From positions 62,001 through 126,000 of the forward strand of contig NZ_QKSB01000001.1 in NCBI RefSeq assembly GCF_003234935.1: a DNA stretch of 64,000 nt, in the 5' to 3' direction. Every line of letters begins with the position of its first letter. Position 1 is the stretch's first letter. This document shows positions 29,199 to 38,854 of this stretch, piece after piece. The translations under genes and the position numbers were made by a program. The stretch is from Putridiphycobacter roseus (GTDB lineage Bacteria; Bacteroidota; Bacteroidia; Flavobacteriales_D; Crocinitomicaceae). Below the pieces are notes generated by a model, which saw only the letters and a program-made list of their open reading frames with translations, was not told the origin of the DNA and ran no database searches.

Positions 29199-31625
29199 TT
29201 ATTTTTTGGCTGCTGTTTTCTTAACTGCCGGCTTTTTAGCTGTAGTTTTTTTAGCCACTGCTTTTTTCTTTACAGCTGCTTTCTTTTTAGGTGCAGCTTT
29301 TTTAACTACCGTTTTTTTCGCGGTTGCTCCCCTACCCTTTTTAGCGGGTTGGTTTTCTGAAATCTCAACACATTGTTCGTAAGTCAAATTTTCAGCTTCC
29401 ACATCTTTCGGCAGTTTAAAATTGTTTTTACCTATTTTTAAATAAGGTCCCCATCTACCAATCAATAACTGCATGGTATCATCTTCACTAAAGGTCTTAA
29501 TTAGTTTTTTAGCGTCTTCTTCTCGTTTGATTTTAATCAATTCAATCGCTCTATCGATTGTAATGGTATCTATGCTGTCTCCATTTTTTTCAGAAATAGA
29601 AACAAACTTTGAGTTATGTTGTACATAAGGACCAAAACGTCCTACATTAATTTTCACATCTTTATCTTCAAACTCACCAATTACTTTTGGAAACTTAAAG
29701 AGTTCTAATGCATCTTCTAAAGATATAGAGTGGATACTTTGTGTAGCTCTTAAAGAAGCAAATTTTGGTTTATCCTCATCATCTTGAACCCCAATTTGAA
29801 TCATTGGTCCAAAACGACCGATTCTGGCAATGACAGGTTTTCCAGTTTTAGGATCATCACCTAGCGCTCTTTCTCCTGTTGCTCTTTCCGAATTCTCTAA
29901 GGTATCTTCTACATTCTTATGAAAAGGAACATAAAATTTCTTAAGCATCTCAGTCCATTTTTTTAGACCATGTGCAATATCATCAAACTCTTCTTCTACA
30001 CTAGCAGTAAAACTATATTCCATAATTCTACCAAAGTTCTCCACTAAAAACTCGGTTACTACTCTACCAATATCCGTTGGTATCATTTTCCCTTTTTGAC
30101 TTCCTGTTTTTTCAGTTAAAGCTTTTTCAGCAATTTTATTTTCAGTTAAAGCTAACTGCAAATATTTTCTTTCGTCTCCTTCATGGATACCTCTTTCCAC
30201 GTATCCTCTTTTTTGAATCGTAGAAATAGTTGGTGCATAGGTAGACGGTCTACCAATTCCTAATTCCTCAAGTTTCTTCACTAAACTTGCTTCCACATAT
30301 CTTGAAGGCGGTCTAGAAAAACGTTCAGTAGCTTGGATTAATTCTTTATTTAAATGGTCTCCTTTATTCATGTCCGGCAACAAACCATCTGCTGCTTCCT
30401 CTTCGTCGTCATCTAAGTTCGTTTCTAAATAAACTTTTAAGAAACCTTCGAATTTGATAATTTCACCTTTGGTTAAAAACTGGTAGCTTTGCGGTGCATC
30501 AATAGAGATTGTAGTACGTTCTAATTGCGCATCACTCATTTGTGAAGCAATGGCACGTTTCCAAATTAATTGGTATAATTTTTCTTCATCAGATTCTCCA
30601 ACCACAGTATGCATGGAAAAATCTGTTGGTCTAATGGCCTCATGCGCTTCTTGTGCATTACTAGACTTCGTTTTATATTTTCTTGTCTTTACAAAATCGT
30701 CACCATAAGCTTTTTTAATTTCACTTACCGCACCATTCACTGCCGTATCCGACAAATGAACAGAATCTGTTCTCATATAAGTAATCTTTCCAGCTTCATA
30801 TAATCTTTGTGCAACCGACATGGTTCTGGAAACAGAAAAGCCATATTTTAAACTTGCCTCTTGTTGTAAGGTTGATGTTGTAAAAGGAGCTGTTGGAGAT
30901 TTCTTTGCTGGTTTTTTTTGAATATCTGCAATACTAAAATCGTAAGTCTTACAAGCTTCTAAAAATTTAGTTGCCGCAGCTTTACCGTCAATAGTTTTAT
31001 TTAATTTAGACTTGAATTTTGCATTATCCACGCTAAAAATCGCATCTGTATTAAAGTAACTACTTGTACTAAATGCTTCAATTTCTTTTTCCCTCTCTAC
31101 AATTAATCTCACCGCTACCGACTGTACTCTACCGGCAGACAATGATGGTTTTACTTTTCGCCACAAAACGGGGGACAATTCAAAACCAACCAATCTATCT
31201 AAAATTCTTCTTGCTTGTTGTGCATTTACTAAATCGTCGTCAATTTTTCTTGGATTCTCAATAGCTTTCGTTACCGCTGACTTCGTAATTTCGTTAAATG
31301 TGATTCTTTTATAGTTATCCTCTTTTAGTCCCAAAGTTTCCTTTAAGTGCCAAGATATAGCTTCTCCCTCGCGATCCTCATCCGTCGCTAGCCATACAAT
31401 GTCAGCACCCTTTGCTAATTTTTTAAGTTCGGCAACAATTTTTTTCTTATCTACAGAAACCTCGTAATTGGGCAAGAAATCATTTTCAACATCAATTGCA
31501 TTTTCTTTTTTACCCAAATCTCTCACGTGTCCATAACTCGACATTACCGTAAAATCCTTTCCTAAATATCCTTCAATTGTTTTTGCCTTTGCAGGTGACT
31601 CGACGATCACTAAATTTTTTGCCAT
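29199..31625 (-). CDS. topA: DNA topoisomerase I (TopA)
   Basis: 808 aa type IA topoisomerase that relaxes negative supercoils. The Toprim domain comes first (NLVIVESPAKAKTIEGYLG, then WLATDEDREGEAISWHL with the DxDxE metal residues). The active-site tyrosine is in GKITYMRTDSVHLS. Instead of classical C4 zinc fingers, the C-terminal region has repeated RIGRFGPMIQ, NVGRFGPYVQ and LIGRWGPYLKIG units. The final ~40 residues are almost only Lys and Ala (repeated AKK/VKK), a histone-H1-like tail. Such tails bind DNA non-specifically and are known on several bacterial TopA proteins. The 355-bp upstream gap is shared with the divergent miaB operon. Confidence 0.97.
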   Translation of the reverse strand: MAKNLVIVESPAKAKTIEGYLGKDFTVMSSYGHVRDLGKKENAIDVENDFLPNYEVSVDKKKIVAELKKLAKGADIVWLATDEDREGEAISWHLKETLGLKEDNYKRITFNEITKSAVTKAIENPRKIDDDLVNAQQARRILDRLVGFELSPVLWRKVKPSLSAGRVQSVAVRLIVEREKEIEAFSTSSYFNTDAIFSVDNAKFKSKLNKTIDGKAAATKFLEACKTYDFSIADIQKKPAKKSPTAPFTTSTLQQEASLKYGFSVSRTMSVAQRLYEAGKITYMRTDSVHLSDTAVNGAVSEIKKAYGDDFVKTRKYKTKSSNAQEAHEAIRPTDFSMHTVVGESDEEKLYQLIWKRAIASQMSDAQLERTTISIDAPQSYQFLTKGEIIKFEGFLKVYLETNLDDDEEEAADGLLPDMNKGDHLNKELIQATERFSRPPSRYVEASLVKKLEELGIGRPSTYAPTISTIQKRGYVERGIHEGDERKYLQLALTENKIAEKALTEKTGSQKGKMIPTDIGRVVTEFLVENFGRIMEYSFTASVEEEFDDIAHGLKKWTEMLKKFYVPFHKNVEDTLENSERATGERALGDDPKTGKPVIARIGRFGPMIQIGVQDDEDKPKFASLRATQSIHSISLEDALELFKFPKVIGEFEDKDVKINVGRFGPYVQHNSKFVSISEKNGDSIDTITIDRAIELIKIKREEDAKKLIKTFSEDDTMQLLIGRWGPYLKIGKNNFKLPKDVEAENLTYEQCVEISENQPAKKGRGATAKKTVVKKAAPKKKAAVKKKAVAKKTTAKKPAVKKTAAKK

Positions 31626-31980
31626 AATTACTTTTTTGGAAACGCTATTCTCGAATTTTCAGAGCACAAAGTTATAAAAGGTAATTGGATAAATCTAATT
31701 TTTAAAAAATCTAGGAATCCAATATTGATTTACAAACAACGAAAGAGATAGGTTTATATTGCTTTACCTCAAGCGTATACAACTAAATATCTTTGCTTTT
31801 AAAAAAAGTTAAATTGTCTGCTTCAGGTCATAAAGAAAAGAATAGTTAAGTAAAAACACCCTAAGAAACACCCTAAAAACGGCAGAAGTAAGCAATTCCA
31901 AGATAATTCTTCCTTAAAATAATCTACTGTCATAATGGCAGAAAAAAATTAATCTTTAACTTTGCAGCAGAATATAGAAA
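31626..31980. other. Divergent intergenic region topA / miaB (355 bp)
   Basis: AT-rich, no convincing ORF. It holds CTGTCATAATGGCAG (31927-31941) and TAACTTTG (31957-31964) before miaB, plus an additional TATCTTTG (31788-31795) without a well-spaced TTG. The direct repeat AAACACCCTAAGAAACACCCTAA lies at about 31853-31876, two copies of AAACACCCTAA in tandem. No clear topA promoter is seen on the minus strand. Confidence 0.5.
31957..31964 (+). promoter_or_regulatory. TAnnTTTG -7 element (TAACTTTG) of the miaB operon
   Basis: TAACTTTG ends 16 nt before the miaB ATG. CTGTCATA lies 23 bp further upstream (31927-31934), where a -33 element or activator site would be. Confidence 0.45.
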
Positions 31981-33408
31981 ATGAAAGATACAATAGACCT
32001 CCATAAAACCATAGATGAATCACAGCAAGGTGAGGCATTGATGATGGCATCCAACAACAACGGTAAAAAATTATATTTAGAAAGTTACGGTTGCCAGATG
32101 AATTTTTCGGACAGTGAGATTGTTGCTTCTATCTTAATTGGAGAAGGTTTTTCAACCACTAGAGATTCCAGTATTGCGGATGTAATTTTAATGAACACTT
32201 GTTCTATTAGAGAAAATGCAGAAGTAAGGGTAAGAAATAAACTAAGCCAATACCAAAAGCAAAAAAGAAACAATCCTAAATTAATAATTGGCATTTTAGG
32301 ATGTATGGCAGAGCGCTTAAAAAAGGATTTATTAGAAGAAGAAAAATTAGTCGATTTAGTTGCTGGACCGGATGCTTATAGAGATCTACCAGGCTTAATT
32401 CAAGAAGTTGAAAGCGGTCAAAAAGCAGTGAATGTATTACTTTCCAGAGAAGAAACTTACGCCGATATTTCTCCCGTTCGATTAGGATCGGGTGGTGTTA
32501 CTGCTTTTATTTCCATTATGCGTGGATGCGATAACATGTGTTCCTTTTGTGTGGTACCATTTACTCGTGGACGTGAACGCAGTAGGAATCCTGAGACCAT
32601 AGTAAAAGAGGCGCAAGAATTATTTAACAATGGTTATAGAGAGGTTACTTTATTAGGACAAAACGTAGACAGTTATCGTTGGAACATTTCTAAAAAAGAT
32701 GAAATTATAGACGCAGAAAAACCGACTGTAAACTTTGCGCAGCTTTTAGAAATGGTGGCTTTGGTAAATCCAGATTTAAGGGTTCGATTTTCCACTTCCC
32801 ATCCAAAAGACATGGTGGATGACGTATTACACACCATGGCTAAGCACGAAAACATTTGTAAATACATTCACTTGCCAGTTCAATCTGGAAATTCAGCGGT
32901 CTTAAAAAGAATGAACAGGGGGTATACTAGGGAGTGGTATTTAAACAGAATTGAAGCCATTAAACGCATCATGCCTGATTGCGCCATATCTACAGATATA
33001 ATCACCGGATTTTGCGGTGAAACGCAAGCAGAATTTGAAGACACGGTATCTATTATAAAAGAAGTAAAATATAATTTCTCTTACATGTTTTTCTATTCTG
33101 AACGACCAAAGACATTGGCAGAAAGAAAATTTGAAGACGACATTCCGTTGGCGGTGAAAAAATCTAGACTACAAGAAGTAATAGATTTACAACATGTATT
33201 ATCAAAAGCGCATAACAAAAGTAACGTCGGTAAAACATACAAAGTTCTTATTGAAGGTACTTCCAAAAGGTCGGAAAAAGATGCCTATGGCAGAAACACG
33301 CAATATGTCACCTGTATATTCCCAATTGGAGCACATAAAGTTGGTACTTATGTAAACGTTAAAATATCAGACTACACTACCACTACATTAATCGGAGAAA
33401 TTGTATAA
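31981..33408 (+). CDS. miaB: tRNA-2-methylthio-N6-dimethylallyladenosine synthase (MiaB)
   Basis: 475 aa radical-SAM methylthiotransferase acting on i6A37 of tRNAs that read UNN codons. The N-terminal UPF0004 domain binds one Fe-S cluster through Cys in [17 protein letters not shown] and LGCMAERL. The radical SAM domain has [17 protein letters not shown] (CxxxCxxC). [14 protein letters not shown] and [15 protein letters not shown] follow, and a C-terminal TRAM domain ends the protein. It is the first gene of a rightward operon; the sigma-54 activator gene starts 2 bp after its stop. About 30 N-terminal residues precede the conserved start of the family ([13 protein letters not shown]). The internal ATGs at codons 21-22 are possible alternative starts. 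Confidence 0.96.
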   Translation: MKDTIDLHKTIDESQQGEALMMASNNNGKKLYLESYGCQMNFSDSEIVASILIGEGFSTTRDSSIADVILMNTCSIRENAEVRVRNKLSQYQKQKRNNPKLIIGILGCMAERLKKDLLEEEKLVDLVAGPDAYRDLPGLIQEVESGQKAVNVLLSREETYADISPVRLGSGGVTAFISIMRGCDNMCSFCVVPFTRGRERSRNPETIVKEAQELFNNGYREVTLLGQNVDSYRWNISKKDEIIDAEKPTVNFAQLLEMVALVNPDLRVRFSTSHPKDMVDDVLHTMAKHENICKYIHLPVQSGNSAVLKRMNRGYTREWYLNRIEAIKRIMPDCAISTDIITGFCGETQAEFEDTVSIIKEVKYNFSYMFFYSERPKTLAERKFEDDIPLAVKKSRLQEVIDLQHVLSKAHNKSNVGKTYKVLIEGTSKRSEKDAYGRNTQYVTCIFPIGAHKVGTYVNVKISDYTTTTLIGEIV

Positions 33409-33410
33409 AA

Positions 33411-34667
33411 ATGGACATACAGCAAGTAAAACAACGATTTGGTATTATTGGCAATTCCCCTGCATTAAATAGGGCTTTAAGTATCGCTACACAAGTAGCG
33501 CCTACGGATATGAATGTACTAATTACTGGTGAAAGTGGTACTGGTAAAGAAAATATGCCAAAAGTAATTCACCATTTAAGTGCGAGAAAACATGCTACTT
33601 ACATTGCGGTAAACTGTGGTGCAATTCCAGAAGGCACCATTGATTCAGAACTATTTGGACATGAAAAAGGTTCCTTCACGGGAGCACACGACAAAAGAAA
33701 AGGTTACTTTGAAGAGGCAGATGGTGGTACTATTTTTTTAGATGAAGTAGCAGAATTACCGACGCAAACCCAAGTAAGATTATTAAGGGTATTAGAAACC
33801 GGTGAATTTTTAAGAGTTGGCTCTTCGAAACCCATAAAAACAGATGTAAGAGTTGTAGCAGCAACCAACGAAAACTTACAAGAAGCTATAGCCAGTGGCA
33901 AATTTAGAGAAGATTTATTTTATCGTTTAAGCTCCGTGCCTATTCACCTCCCCGCCTTAAGGGAAAGAAATGAAGATATACATTTACTATTTAGAAAGTT
34001 TGCCAGTGAATTTGCAGAAAAATATAGAATGCCGACCATTCGACTAGATGAAGAAGCAGTCCAATTATTGACGAATTACAATTGGCCTGGAAACATACGT
34101 CAATTAAAAAACACGACAGAACAAATATCGATAATTGAACAAGAAAGAGAGATAACTGCTGCTGTTTTAAAATTATATTTACCCGAATTAAAACCGACTT
34201 CTTCTTTACCAATGGTACAAAAAAAGGAAGCCGATAATTTCTCAGAAAGAGACATCCTATACAAGGTTTTGTTCGACATGAAAAAGGATTTGAATGAATT
34301 AAAAAAACTAGTATTAAAAATCATTCAAAGTGACTCGGGATCAATCAGCACAGAAGAAAAGACCAGAATAATTGAACAGTTATACGAAGACATTCAACCG
34401 GAAACCAAAAATTTACTCCCTCATTTTCCACAAGGACATATACAAAGTGAACCCACAAAACCAAGTCACCACGAAACAGCCGAACCCGATCATTTCGAGC
34501 CTGCTGTAGAAGTGGAAGAATCACTTTCTTTAGAGGATAAAGAAAAAGAATTAATTAGTAAAGCGCTTGAGAAACACCGGGGAAAAAGAAAATATGCAGC
34601 ACAAGATTTAGGTATATCAGAAAGAACCTTATATCGTAAAATTAAGGAATATGATTTAAATGATTAA
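33411..34667 (+). CDS. Sigma-54-dependent transcriptional activator without receiver domain
   Basis: 418 aa bacterial enhancer-binding protein. The AAA+ domain begins almost at the N-terminus (FGIIGNSPALNRAL). It has Walker A GESGTGKE, the sigma-54 contact loop as GSFTGA (normally GAFTGA), Walker B GGTIFLDEVAEL, an arginine-finger region FREDLFYRLSSVPIHLPALRER, and NWPGNIRQL. A charged linker of about 130 residues follows, then a Fis-type helix-turn-helix at the C-terminus (KYAAQDLGISERTLYRKIKEY). There is no response-regulator or other sensory domain at the N-terminus, so it may be constitutively active or controlled through the linker. It lies between miaB and lptE, an arrangement I recall as common in Flavobacteriales. 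Its targets are unknown. Confidence 0.92.
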   Translation: MDIQQVKQRFGIIGNSPALNRALSIATQVAPTDMNVLITGESGTGKENMPKVIHHLSARKHATYIAVNCGAIPEGTIDSELFGHEKGSFTGAHDKRKGYFEEADGGTIFLDEVAELPTQTQVRLLRVLETGEFLRVGSSKPIKTDVRVVAATNENLQEAIASGKFREDLFYRLSSVPIHLPALRERNEDIHLLFRKFASEFAEKYRMPTIRLDEEAVQLLTNYNWPGNIRQLKNTTEQISIIEQEREITAAVLKLYLPELKPTSSLPMVQKKEADNFSERDILYKVLFDMKKDLNELKKLVLKIIQSDSGSISTEEKTRIIEQLYEDIQPETKNLLPHFPQGHIQSEPTKPSHHETAEPDHFEPAVEVEESLSLEDKEKELISKALEKHRGKRKYAAQDLGISERTLYRKIKEYDLND

Positions 34668-34707
34668 TGTGGATAGAATAATTATATTTACCATTCGTTA
34701 GACTAAT

Positions 34708-35199
34708 ATGCGCAAACTTTTTACCATACTTTTATTATTGCCTTTTTTACAAGGATGCTTTAGTTATTCAGTATTAGATGGCAGCATTGATGCCGAAAAT
34801 TTTGCCGTAGAAATCTTCGAAGAAAGGGCAGCCAATGCTCCTGTAGGATATGGTTCCCAATTTACAGAGTACTTAAAAGATTTTATAATTGGCAGGTCTT
34901 CATTAAAATTAAGTAACAGCACTGCAGACATTCAAATAAGTGGTCGAATTACGAATTATTTAGTAAACCCAGTTGCTGTTCAAGGAGACCAAACAGCGGC
35001 ACAAAATAGATTAACCATTACTGTTTTAGTAACGGTAGTCAATAACAAGAATCCCTTAGAAAGCTTTGAGCAAAGTTTTAGTCAATTTTCTGATTTCTCA
35101 GCCGACAGTGACCTTTCTAGTGTGGAAGATGCCCTATTAGAAGACATCAATGCCAAATTAGGGCAGGACATTATTAATAAACTAACAAGTAACTGGTAA
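34708..35199 (+). CDS. lptE: LptE-like outer-membrane LPS-assembly lipoprotein
   Basis: 163 aa lipoprotein (MRKLFTILLLLPFLQGC, lipobox LQGC). The body is a small alpha/beta domain: NFAVEIFEERAANAP, then a beta strand DIQISGRITNYLVNPVAV, then RLTITVLVTVVNNK and a C-terminal helix. It fits the LptE/LptE-like family of Bacteroidota, which plugs the LptD barrel to insert lipopolysaccharide into the outer membrane. It starts 40 bp after the sigma-54 activator and overlaps the next gene through TAATG. Confidence 0.85.
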   Translation: MRKLFTILLLLPFLQGCFSYSVLDGSIDAENFAVEIFEERAANAPVGYGSQFTEYLKDFIIGRSSLKLSNSTADIQISGRITNYLVNPVAVQGDQTAAQNRLTITVLVTVVNNKNPLESFEQSFSQFSDFSADSDLSSVEDALLEDINAKLGQDIINKLTSNW

Positions 35200-36311
35200 T
35201 GGATACAGATAAACTTGCAACATTTATTGTAGAGCCCAACCTAGTTGGTCGTAACAACTTAAAGGATTTAAAAGCCATTAAAGAGCAATACCCTTTTTGT
35301 AGTTCCCTTCATTTATTATACATAAAAGCATTGGCTAATGCAAAGGATATTCATTTTGAAGAAGCCTTAAAAACAGCTTCTATCCATGCGAACAATCGAG
35401 AGCGATTATACCAATTAATTCACGAACATAATTCGCTAAACGAAACCATTACTGTAAAAAAGGTAGACAAGGAATTAGAGGAAACGGAATCTATTAAAGA
35501 GACAACAATTCAAGACCCTATTACTGCAGATGCCAAATCTTTAAAAGAGGAAAGCAGTAAGTTGGTAGAAGAAATAACTGAAGTGGATTCCAATATCGTA
35601 GAGCAAGAAACAGAAGCTACAAGCGAGCCGCCTATTTTGGCAGAAAAAGTAGCGGAAGTAACCGAAGACATAGTCCCACAAGATTTAACGTTAGCGGATG
35701 AGATTGATGAACGAAATTTAACCGAAAACATTATCAGTAGCGCATTAGAAAATGCGGTATTATTTGACGTTGAAAATATAGAAAAACCCAGTGAAGAAAT
35801 CCCTTTAGAAAAAGGTAATATTTCGATTGAAACAGGAATTGAACTAAATTTTGAGCCTAATAATGAGGAAATCACCTTAGAATTAGAAAAAAAATCAAAA
35901 GAAAAAAATATTTTAACCGAGTCTTCTGTCAGCAATTTGTCTTTTTCAGATTGGTTAAAGATGAAAAAAAATCACCAAGAAATTGCAGTCGATAAGCCGA
36001 TAAAAAAAGAGATAGAAAAAGAAACAAAGCTTACTAAAAAAGAAATTAATAACCTGCTAAACAAGTTCATAGATGAAGAGCCTAAAATGGCACGCATAAA
36101 AAAAGAATTTTATAATCCGGTAAAAAACGCCAAGGAAAGCTTGGATGAATCGGATGTATTAGTCAGTGAAACACTGGCAAAAATATATTACATGCAAAAA
36201 AATTATTCGAAGGCAATTAAAGCTTATGCGCAATTAAGCTTGTTATATCCGAAAAAAAAGAGTTTCTTTGCAAATCAAATTGAGAAAATTAGAAAAGAAG
36301 AATTAAAATGA
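35199..36311 (+). CDS. Conserved acidic protein with C-terminal TPR-like repeat
   Basis: 370 aa, not assignable to a named function. The N-terminal ~75 residues form helices (ATFIVEPNLVGRNNLKDLKA, CSSLHLLYIKALANAKD). The middle (about 80-250) is highly acidic, repetitive and probably disordered. The C-terminal part has SNLSFSDWLKMKK and ends in a TPR-like helix pair (AKIYYMQKNYSKAIKAYAQL). No signal peptide or membrane helix, so it is cytoplasmic. It sits between lptE and secG with overlaps at both ends (TAATG and ATGA), so translation is coupled. It may be a scaffold for envelope biogenesis, but that is only inferred from context. Confidence 0.75.
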   Translation: MDTDKLATFIVEPNLVGRNNLKDLKAIKEQYPFCSSLHLLYIKALANAKDIHFEEALKTASIHANNRERLYQLIHEHNSLNETITVKKVDKELEETESIKETTIQDPITADAKSLKEESSKLVEEITEVDSNIVEQETEATSEPPILAEKVAEVTEDIVPQDLTLADEIDERNLTENIISSALENAVLFDVENIEKPSEEIPLEKGNISIETGIELNFEPNNEEITLELEKKSKEKNILTESSVSNLSFSDWLKMKKNHQEIAVDKPIKKEIEKETKLTKKEINNLLNKFIDEEPKMARIKKEFYNPVKNAKESLDESDVLVSETLAKIYYMQKNYSKAIKAYAQLSLLYPKKKSFFANQIEKIRKEELK

Positions 36312-36610
36312 ATACATTATTATTAATTATTATTGCCGTTGTAAGTGTTGCCTTGATTTTATTTGTATTGATCCAAAACCCTAAGGGTGGTGGTATCAAT
36401 TCTGAATTTGGTTCAGCGACCCAATTAGGAGGAGCCAAAAGAGCTACAGATATTTTAGAAAAAGGAACATGGGGACTAGCAATTGGAATTGCAGTTTTAT
36501 GTTTAATTTTAGCTATTTCTTACAAACCATCTACTACCAATGTAGATGATGTAGATAATATTCAAATTGAATCTAGCGCAGAAAATATCCCAACAGATTT
36601 TGAAGGATAG
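36308..36610 (+). CDS. secG: Protein translocase subunit SecG
   Basis: 100 aa with two membrane helices (LLLIIIAVVSVALILFVLI and WGLAIGIAVLCLILAISY). The conserved loop between them reads QNPKGGGINSEFGSATQLGG. SecG associates with SecYE and assists SecA-driven export. The acidic C-terminal tail is usual in Bacteroidota. It overlaps the preceding gene by 4 bp and is followed by a strong terminator. Confidence 0.95.
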   Translation: MNTLLLIIIAVVSVALILFVLIQNPKGGGINSEFGSATQLGGAKRATDILEKGTWGLAIGIAVLCLILAISYKPSTTNVDDVDNIQIESSAENIPTDFEG

Positions 36611-36632
36611 AATTCAATAAAAAAATAGATTT

Positions 36633-36670
36633 AAAATGTCAGTATGTCACTTCGTACTGACATTTTTTTT
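36633..36670 (+). terminator. Rho-independent terminator after secG
   Basis: Perfect 12-bp stem (AAAATGTCAGTA / TACTGACATTTT, 10-nt loop) followed by a T run. It separates the miaB-secG unit from groESL. Confidence 0.9.
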
Positions 36671-36695
36671 GTCCTAAAAATTAATCACGACCATT

Positions 36696-36742
36696 CTGTC
36701 ATACTCCCTATTAAAATTAGCGTTTGGCATAAAATATGACAG
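36696..36742 (+). promoter_or_regulatory. groESL upstream inverted repeat CTGTCATA-N31-TATGACAG
   Basis: Perfect 8-bp arms at 36696-36703 and 36735-36742 flank TTTGGCATAAAA (36723-36734). No CIRCE element and no TAnnTTTG element is visible before groES, so this dyad is the best candidate for stress control. TGTCATA also occurs before miaB, the Spy-like gene and folE. Confidence 0.45.
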
Positions 36743-36791
36743 GATACAACTGATTTAAAATTAGAATAATTAACCTAAAAATAGTAAGACT

Positions 36792-37058
36792 ATGTTAAAA
36801 CCATTAGCAGACAGAGTATTGATAGAAGCTGCACCAGCTGAAACAAAAACAGCAAGCGGTATAATTATTCCTGACACTGCAAAAGAGAAACCTTTACAAG
36901 GGAAAGTAATTGCAGTAGGTCCAGGGAAAGTGGATGAGCCAATGACAGTAAAAATTGGTGATTCGGTATTGTACGGACAGTATTCAGGTACTGAAATTAA
37001 ATTAGAAGGAAAAGATTACCTCATCATGAGAGAGTCTGACGTTTACGGAATTCTTTAA
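36792..37058 (+). CDS. groES: Co-chaperonin GroES
   Basis: 88 aa. Seven-membered lid of the GroEL folding chamber. Family blocks are [36 protein letters not shown] (the mobile loop region), and [14 protein letters not shown]. It is 24 bp before groEL, in the usual bicistronic order. It is preceded by the CTGTCATA dyad and not by a standard TAnnTTTG promoter. Confidence 0.97.
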   Translation: MLKPLADRVLIEAAPAETKTASGIIIPDTAKEKPLQGKVIAVGPGKVDEPMTVKIGDSVLYGQYSGTEIKLEGKDYLIMRESDVYGIL

Positions 37059-37082
37059 TCTTAACAATTACAAATTAACATT

Positions 37083-38711
37083 ATGTCAAAAGAAATATTA
37101 TTTAACACAGAAGCTAGAGATGCCTTAAAAAGAGGTGTTGATGCTATTGCAAATGCAGTAAAAGTAACATTAGGACCAAAAGGGAGAAATGTAATTATAG
37201 ACAGAAAGTTTGGTGCGCCACACATCACTAAAGATGGTGTAACAGTTGCCAAAGAAATTGAATTAAAAGACGCTGTGGAGAACATGGGTGCTCAAATGGT
37301 AAAAGAAGTTGCTTCTAAAACTGCAGATATTGCAGGTGACGGAACAACAACAGCTACTGTTTTAGCGCAAGTAATTGTAAGTGCAGGTTTAAAAAATGTG
37401 ACTGCAGGTGCTAACCCAATGGATTTGAAAAGAGGCATTGACAAAGCGGTAAAAGCAGTTGTTGCGCACTTAAAAAGCAATTCAAACGAAGTTGGATCAG
37501 ACAACGAAAAAATCAAACAAATTGCAACTATTTCGGCGAACAACGACGATACTATTGGTACTTTAATTGCGGAAGCAATGAAAGTAGTAGGTAACGAAGG
37601 TGTAATTACAGTTGAAGAAGCAAAAGGGACAGAAACAGAAGTTAAAACTGTGGAAGGAATGCAATTTGATAGAGGTTATTTATCGCCATACTTTGTGACA
37701 AACACAGAGAAAATGATTGCGGAATTAGAAAACCCTTATATTTTAATTTGTGATAAAAAAATCTCAAATATTCAAGAGATTCTTCCAATTTTAGAGCCTG
37801 TTGCGCAACAAGGGAAGCCATTATTGATTATTGCAGAAGACATTGATGGCACTGCATTATCTACTTTGGTAATCAATAGATTAAAAGCAGGATTAAAAAT
37901 TGCAGCTGTAAAAGCGCCAGGCTTTGGTGACAGAAGAAAAGCAATGTTAGAAGATATCGCTATCTTAACAGGTGGAATGGTTATTTCTGAAGAACGTGGT
38001 TACACAATGGAAAACGCGACTTTAGACATGCTTGGTACTGCTGAGAAAATTGATATTGACAAAGACAACACAACCATTGTAAATGGTGCTGGTGACAAAG
38101 ATGCAATTGTATCTAGAGTAAACCAAATCAAGTCTCAAATGGAAGCGACTACTTCTGACTATGACAAAGAAAAGTTACAAGAAAGATTGGCTAAATTAGC
38201 TGGTGGTGTAGCGGTACTTTACGTTGGCGCAGCGACTGAAATTGAAATGAAAGAAAAGAAAGATCGTGTAGATGATGCATTATCTGCAACAAGAGCGGCT
38301 GTAGAAGAAGGAATTGTTCCTGGTGGAGGAATTGCTTTGATCAGAACCATTGAGGCGATTGACAAAGTTGTAGGCGTTAATGAGGATGAAAAAACTGGTA
38401 TTGCTATTATTAGAAGAGCAGTGGAAGAACCTTTGAGACAAATTATTGCCAATGCTGGAGATGAAGGCGCGGTAATTGTTCAAAAAGTAAAAGAAGGAAA
38501 AGCTGATTTTGGATACAACGCAAGAACTGAAGTTTATGAAAATTTATTAGCTGCAGGTGTAGTTGACCCAACTAAAGTGACTAGAATTGCGATTGAAAAC
38601 GCAGCCTCTATTGCTTCTATGTTATTGACTACCGAATGTGTAATCGCTGATATTCCTGAAGACGACCACGCAATGCCTCCAATGGGCGGTGGCGGAATGC
38701 CAATGATGTAA
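37083..38711 (+). CDS. groEL: Chaperonin GroEL
   Basis: 542 aa, normal length. ATP-dependent protein-folding chamber. Visible hallmarks: [25 protein letters not shown] (ATP site), [21 protein letters not shown] in the apical domain, [25 protein letters not shown], and the flexible C-terminal tail ending GGGGMPMM. A terminator follows at 38779. Confidence 0.98.
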   Translation: MSKEILFNTEARDALKRGVDAIANAVKVTLGPKGRNVIIDRKFGAPHITKDGVTVAKEIELKDAVENMGAQMVKEVASKTADIAGDGTTTATVLAQVIVSAGLKNVTAGANPMDLKRGIDKAVKAVVAHLKSNSNEVGSDNEKIKQIATISANNDDTIGTLIAEAMKVVGNEGVITVEEAKGTETEVKTVEGMQFDRGYLSPYFVTNTEKMIAELENPYILICDKKISNIQEILPILEPVAQQGKPLLIIAEDIDGTALSTLVINRLKAGLKIAAVKAPGFGDRRKAMLEDIAILTGGMVISEERGYTMENATLDMLGTAEKIDIDKDNTTIVNGAGDKDAIVSRVNQIKSQMEATTSDYDKEKLQERLAKLAGGVAVLYVGAATEIEMKEKKDRVDDALSATRAAVEEGIVPGGGIALIRTIEAIDKVVGVNEDEKTGIAIIRRAVEEPLRQIIANAGDEGAVIVQKVKEGKADFGYNARTEVYENLLAAGVVDPTKVTRIAIENAASIASMLLTTECVIADIPEDDHAMPPMGGGGMPMM

Positions 38712-38778
38712 TTTGCATTTCTAGACGACTGGTATTTCCTTCTATCAACGGAGATAGTACTAGACGGTTCTATATATA

Positions 38779-38808
38779 AAACCCCAGTGGCAACACTGGG
38801 GTTTTTTT
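38779..38808 (+). terminator. Rho-independent terminator after groEL
   Basis: Perfect 11-bp stem (AAACCCCAGTG, GCAA tetraloop, CACTGGGGTTT) followed by seven T. Confidence 0.95.
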
Positions 38809-38854
38809 ATGAAATAATGGGGATAAAACCGATTCAAGTTTATAAATTTAAGGC

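Noticed and set aside
35510..35935. 141-aa ORF on the minus strand
   Set aside because: Mirror of the acidic low-complexity part of the lptE-secG spacer gene; serine-rich artefact.
36723..36740. Sigma-54 promoter (TTTGGCATAAAATATGAC) before groES
   Set aside because: The -24 half fits, but the near-invariant GC at -12 is GA; kept only as a possibility within the dyad finding.
37292..37543. Minus-strand ORFs inside groEL (also 38219-38452 and 38280-38483)
   Set aside because: Antisense to a highly conserved gene, no independent features.
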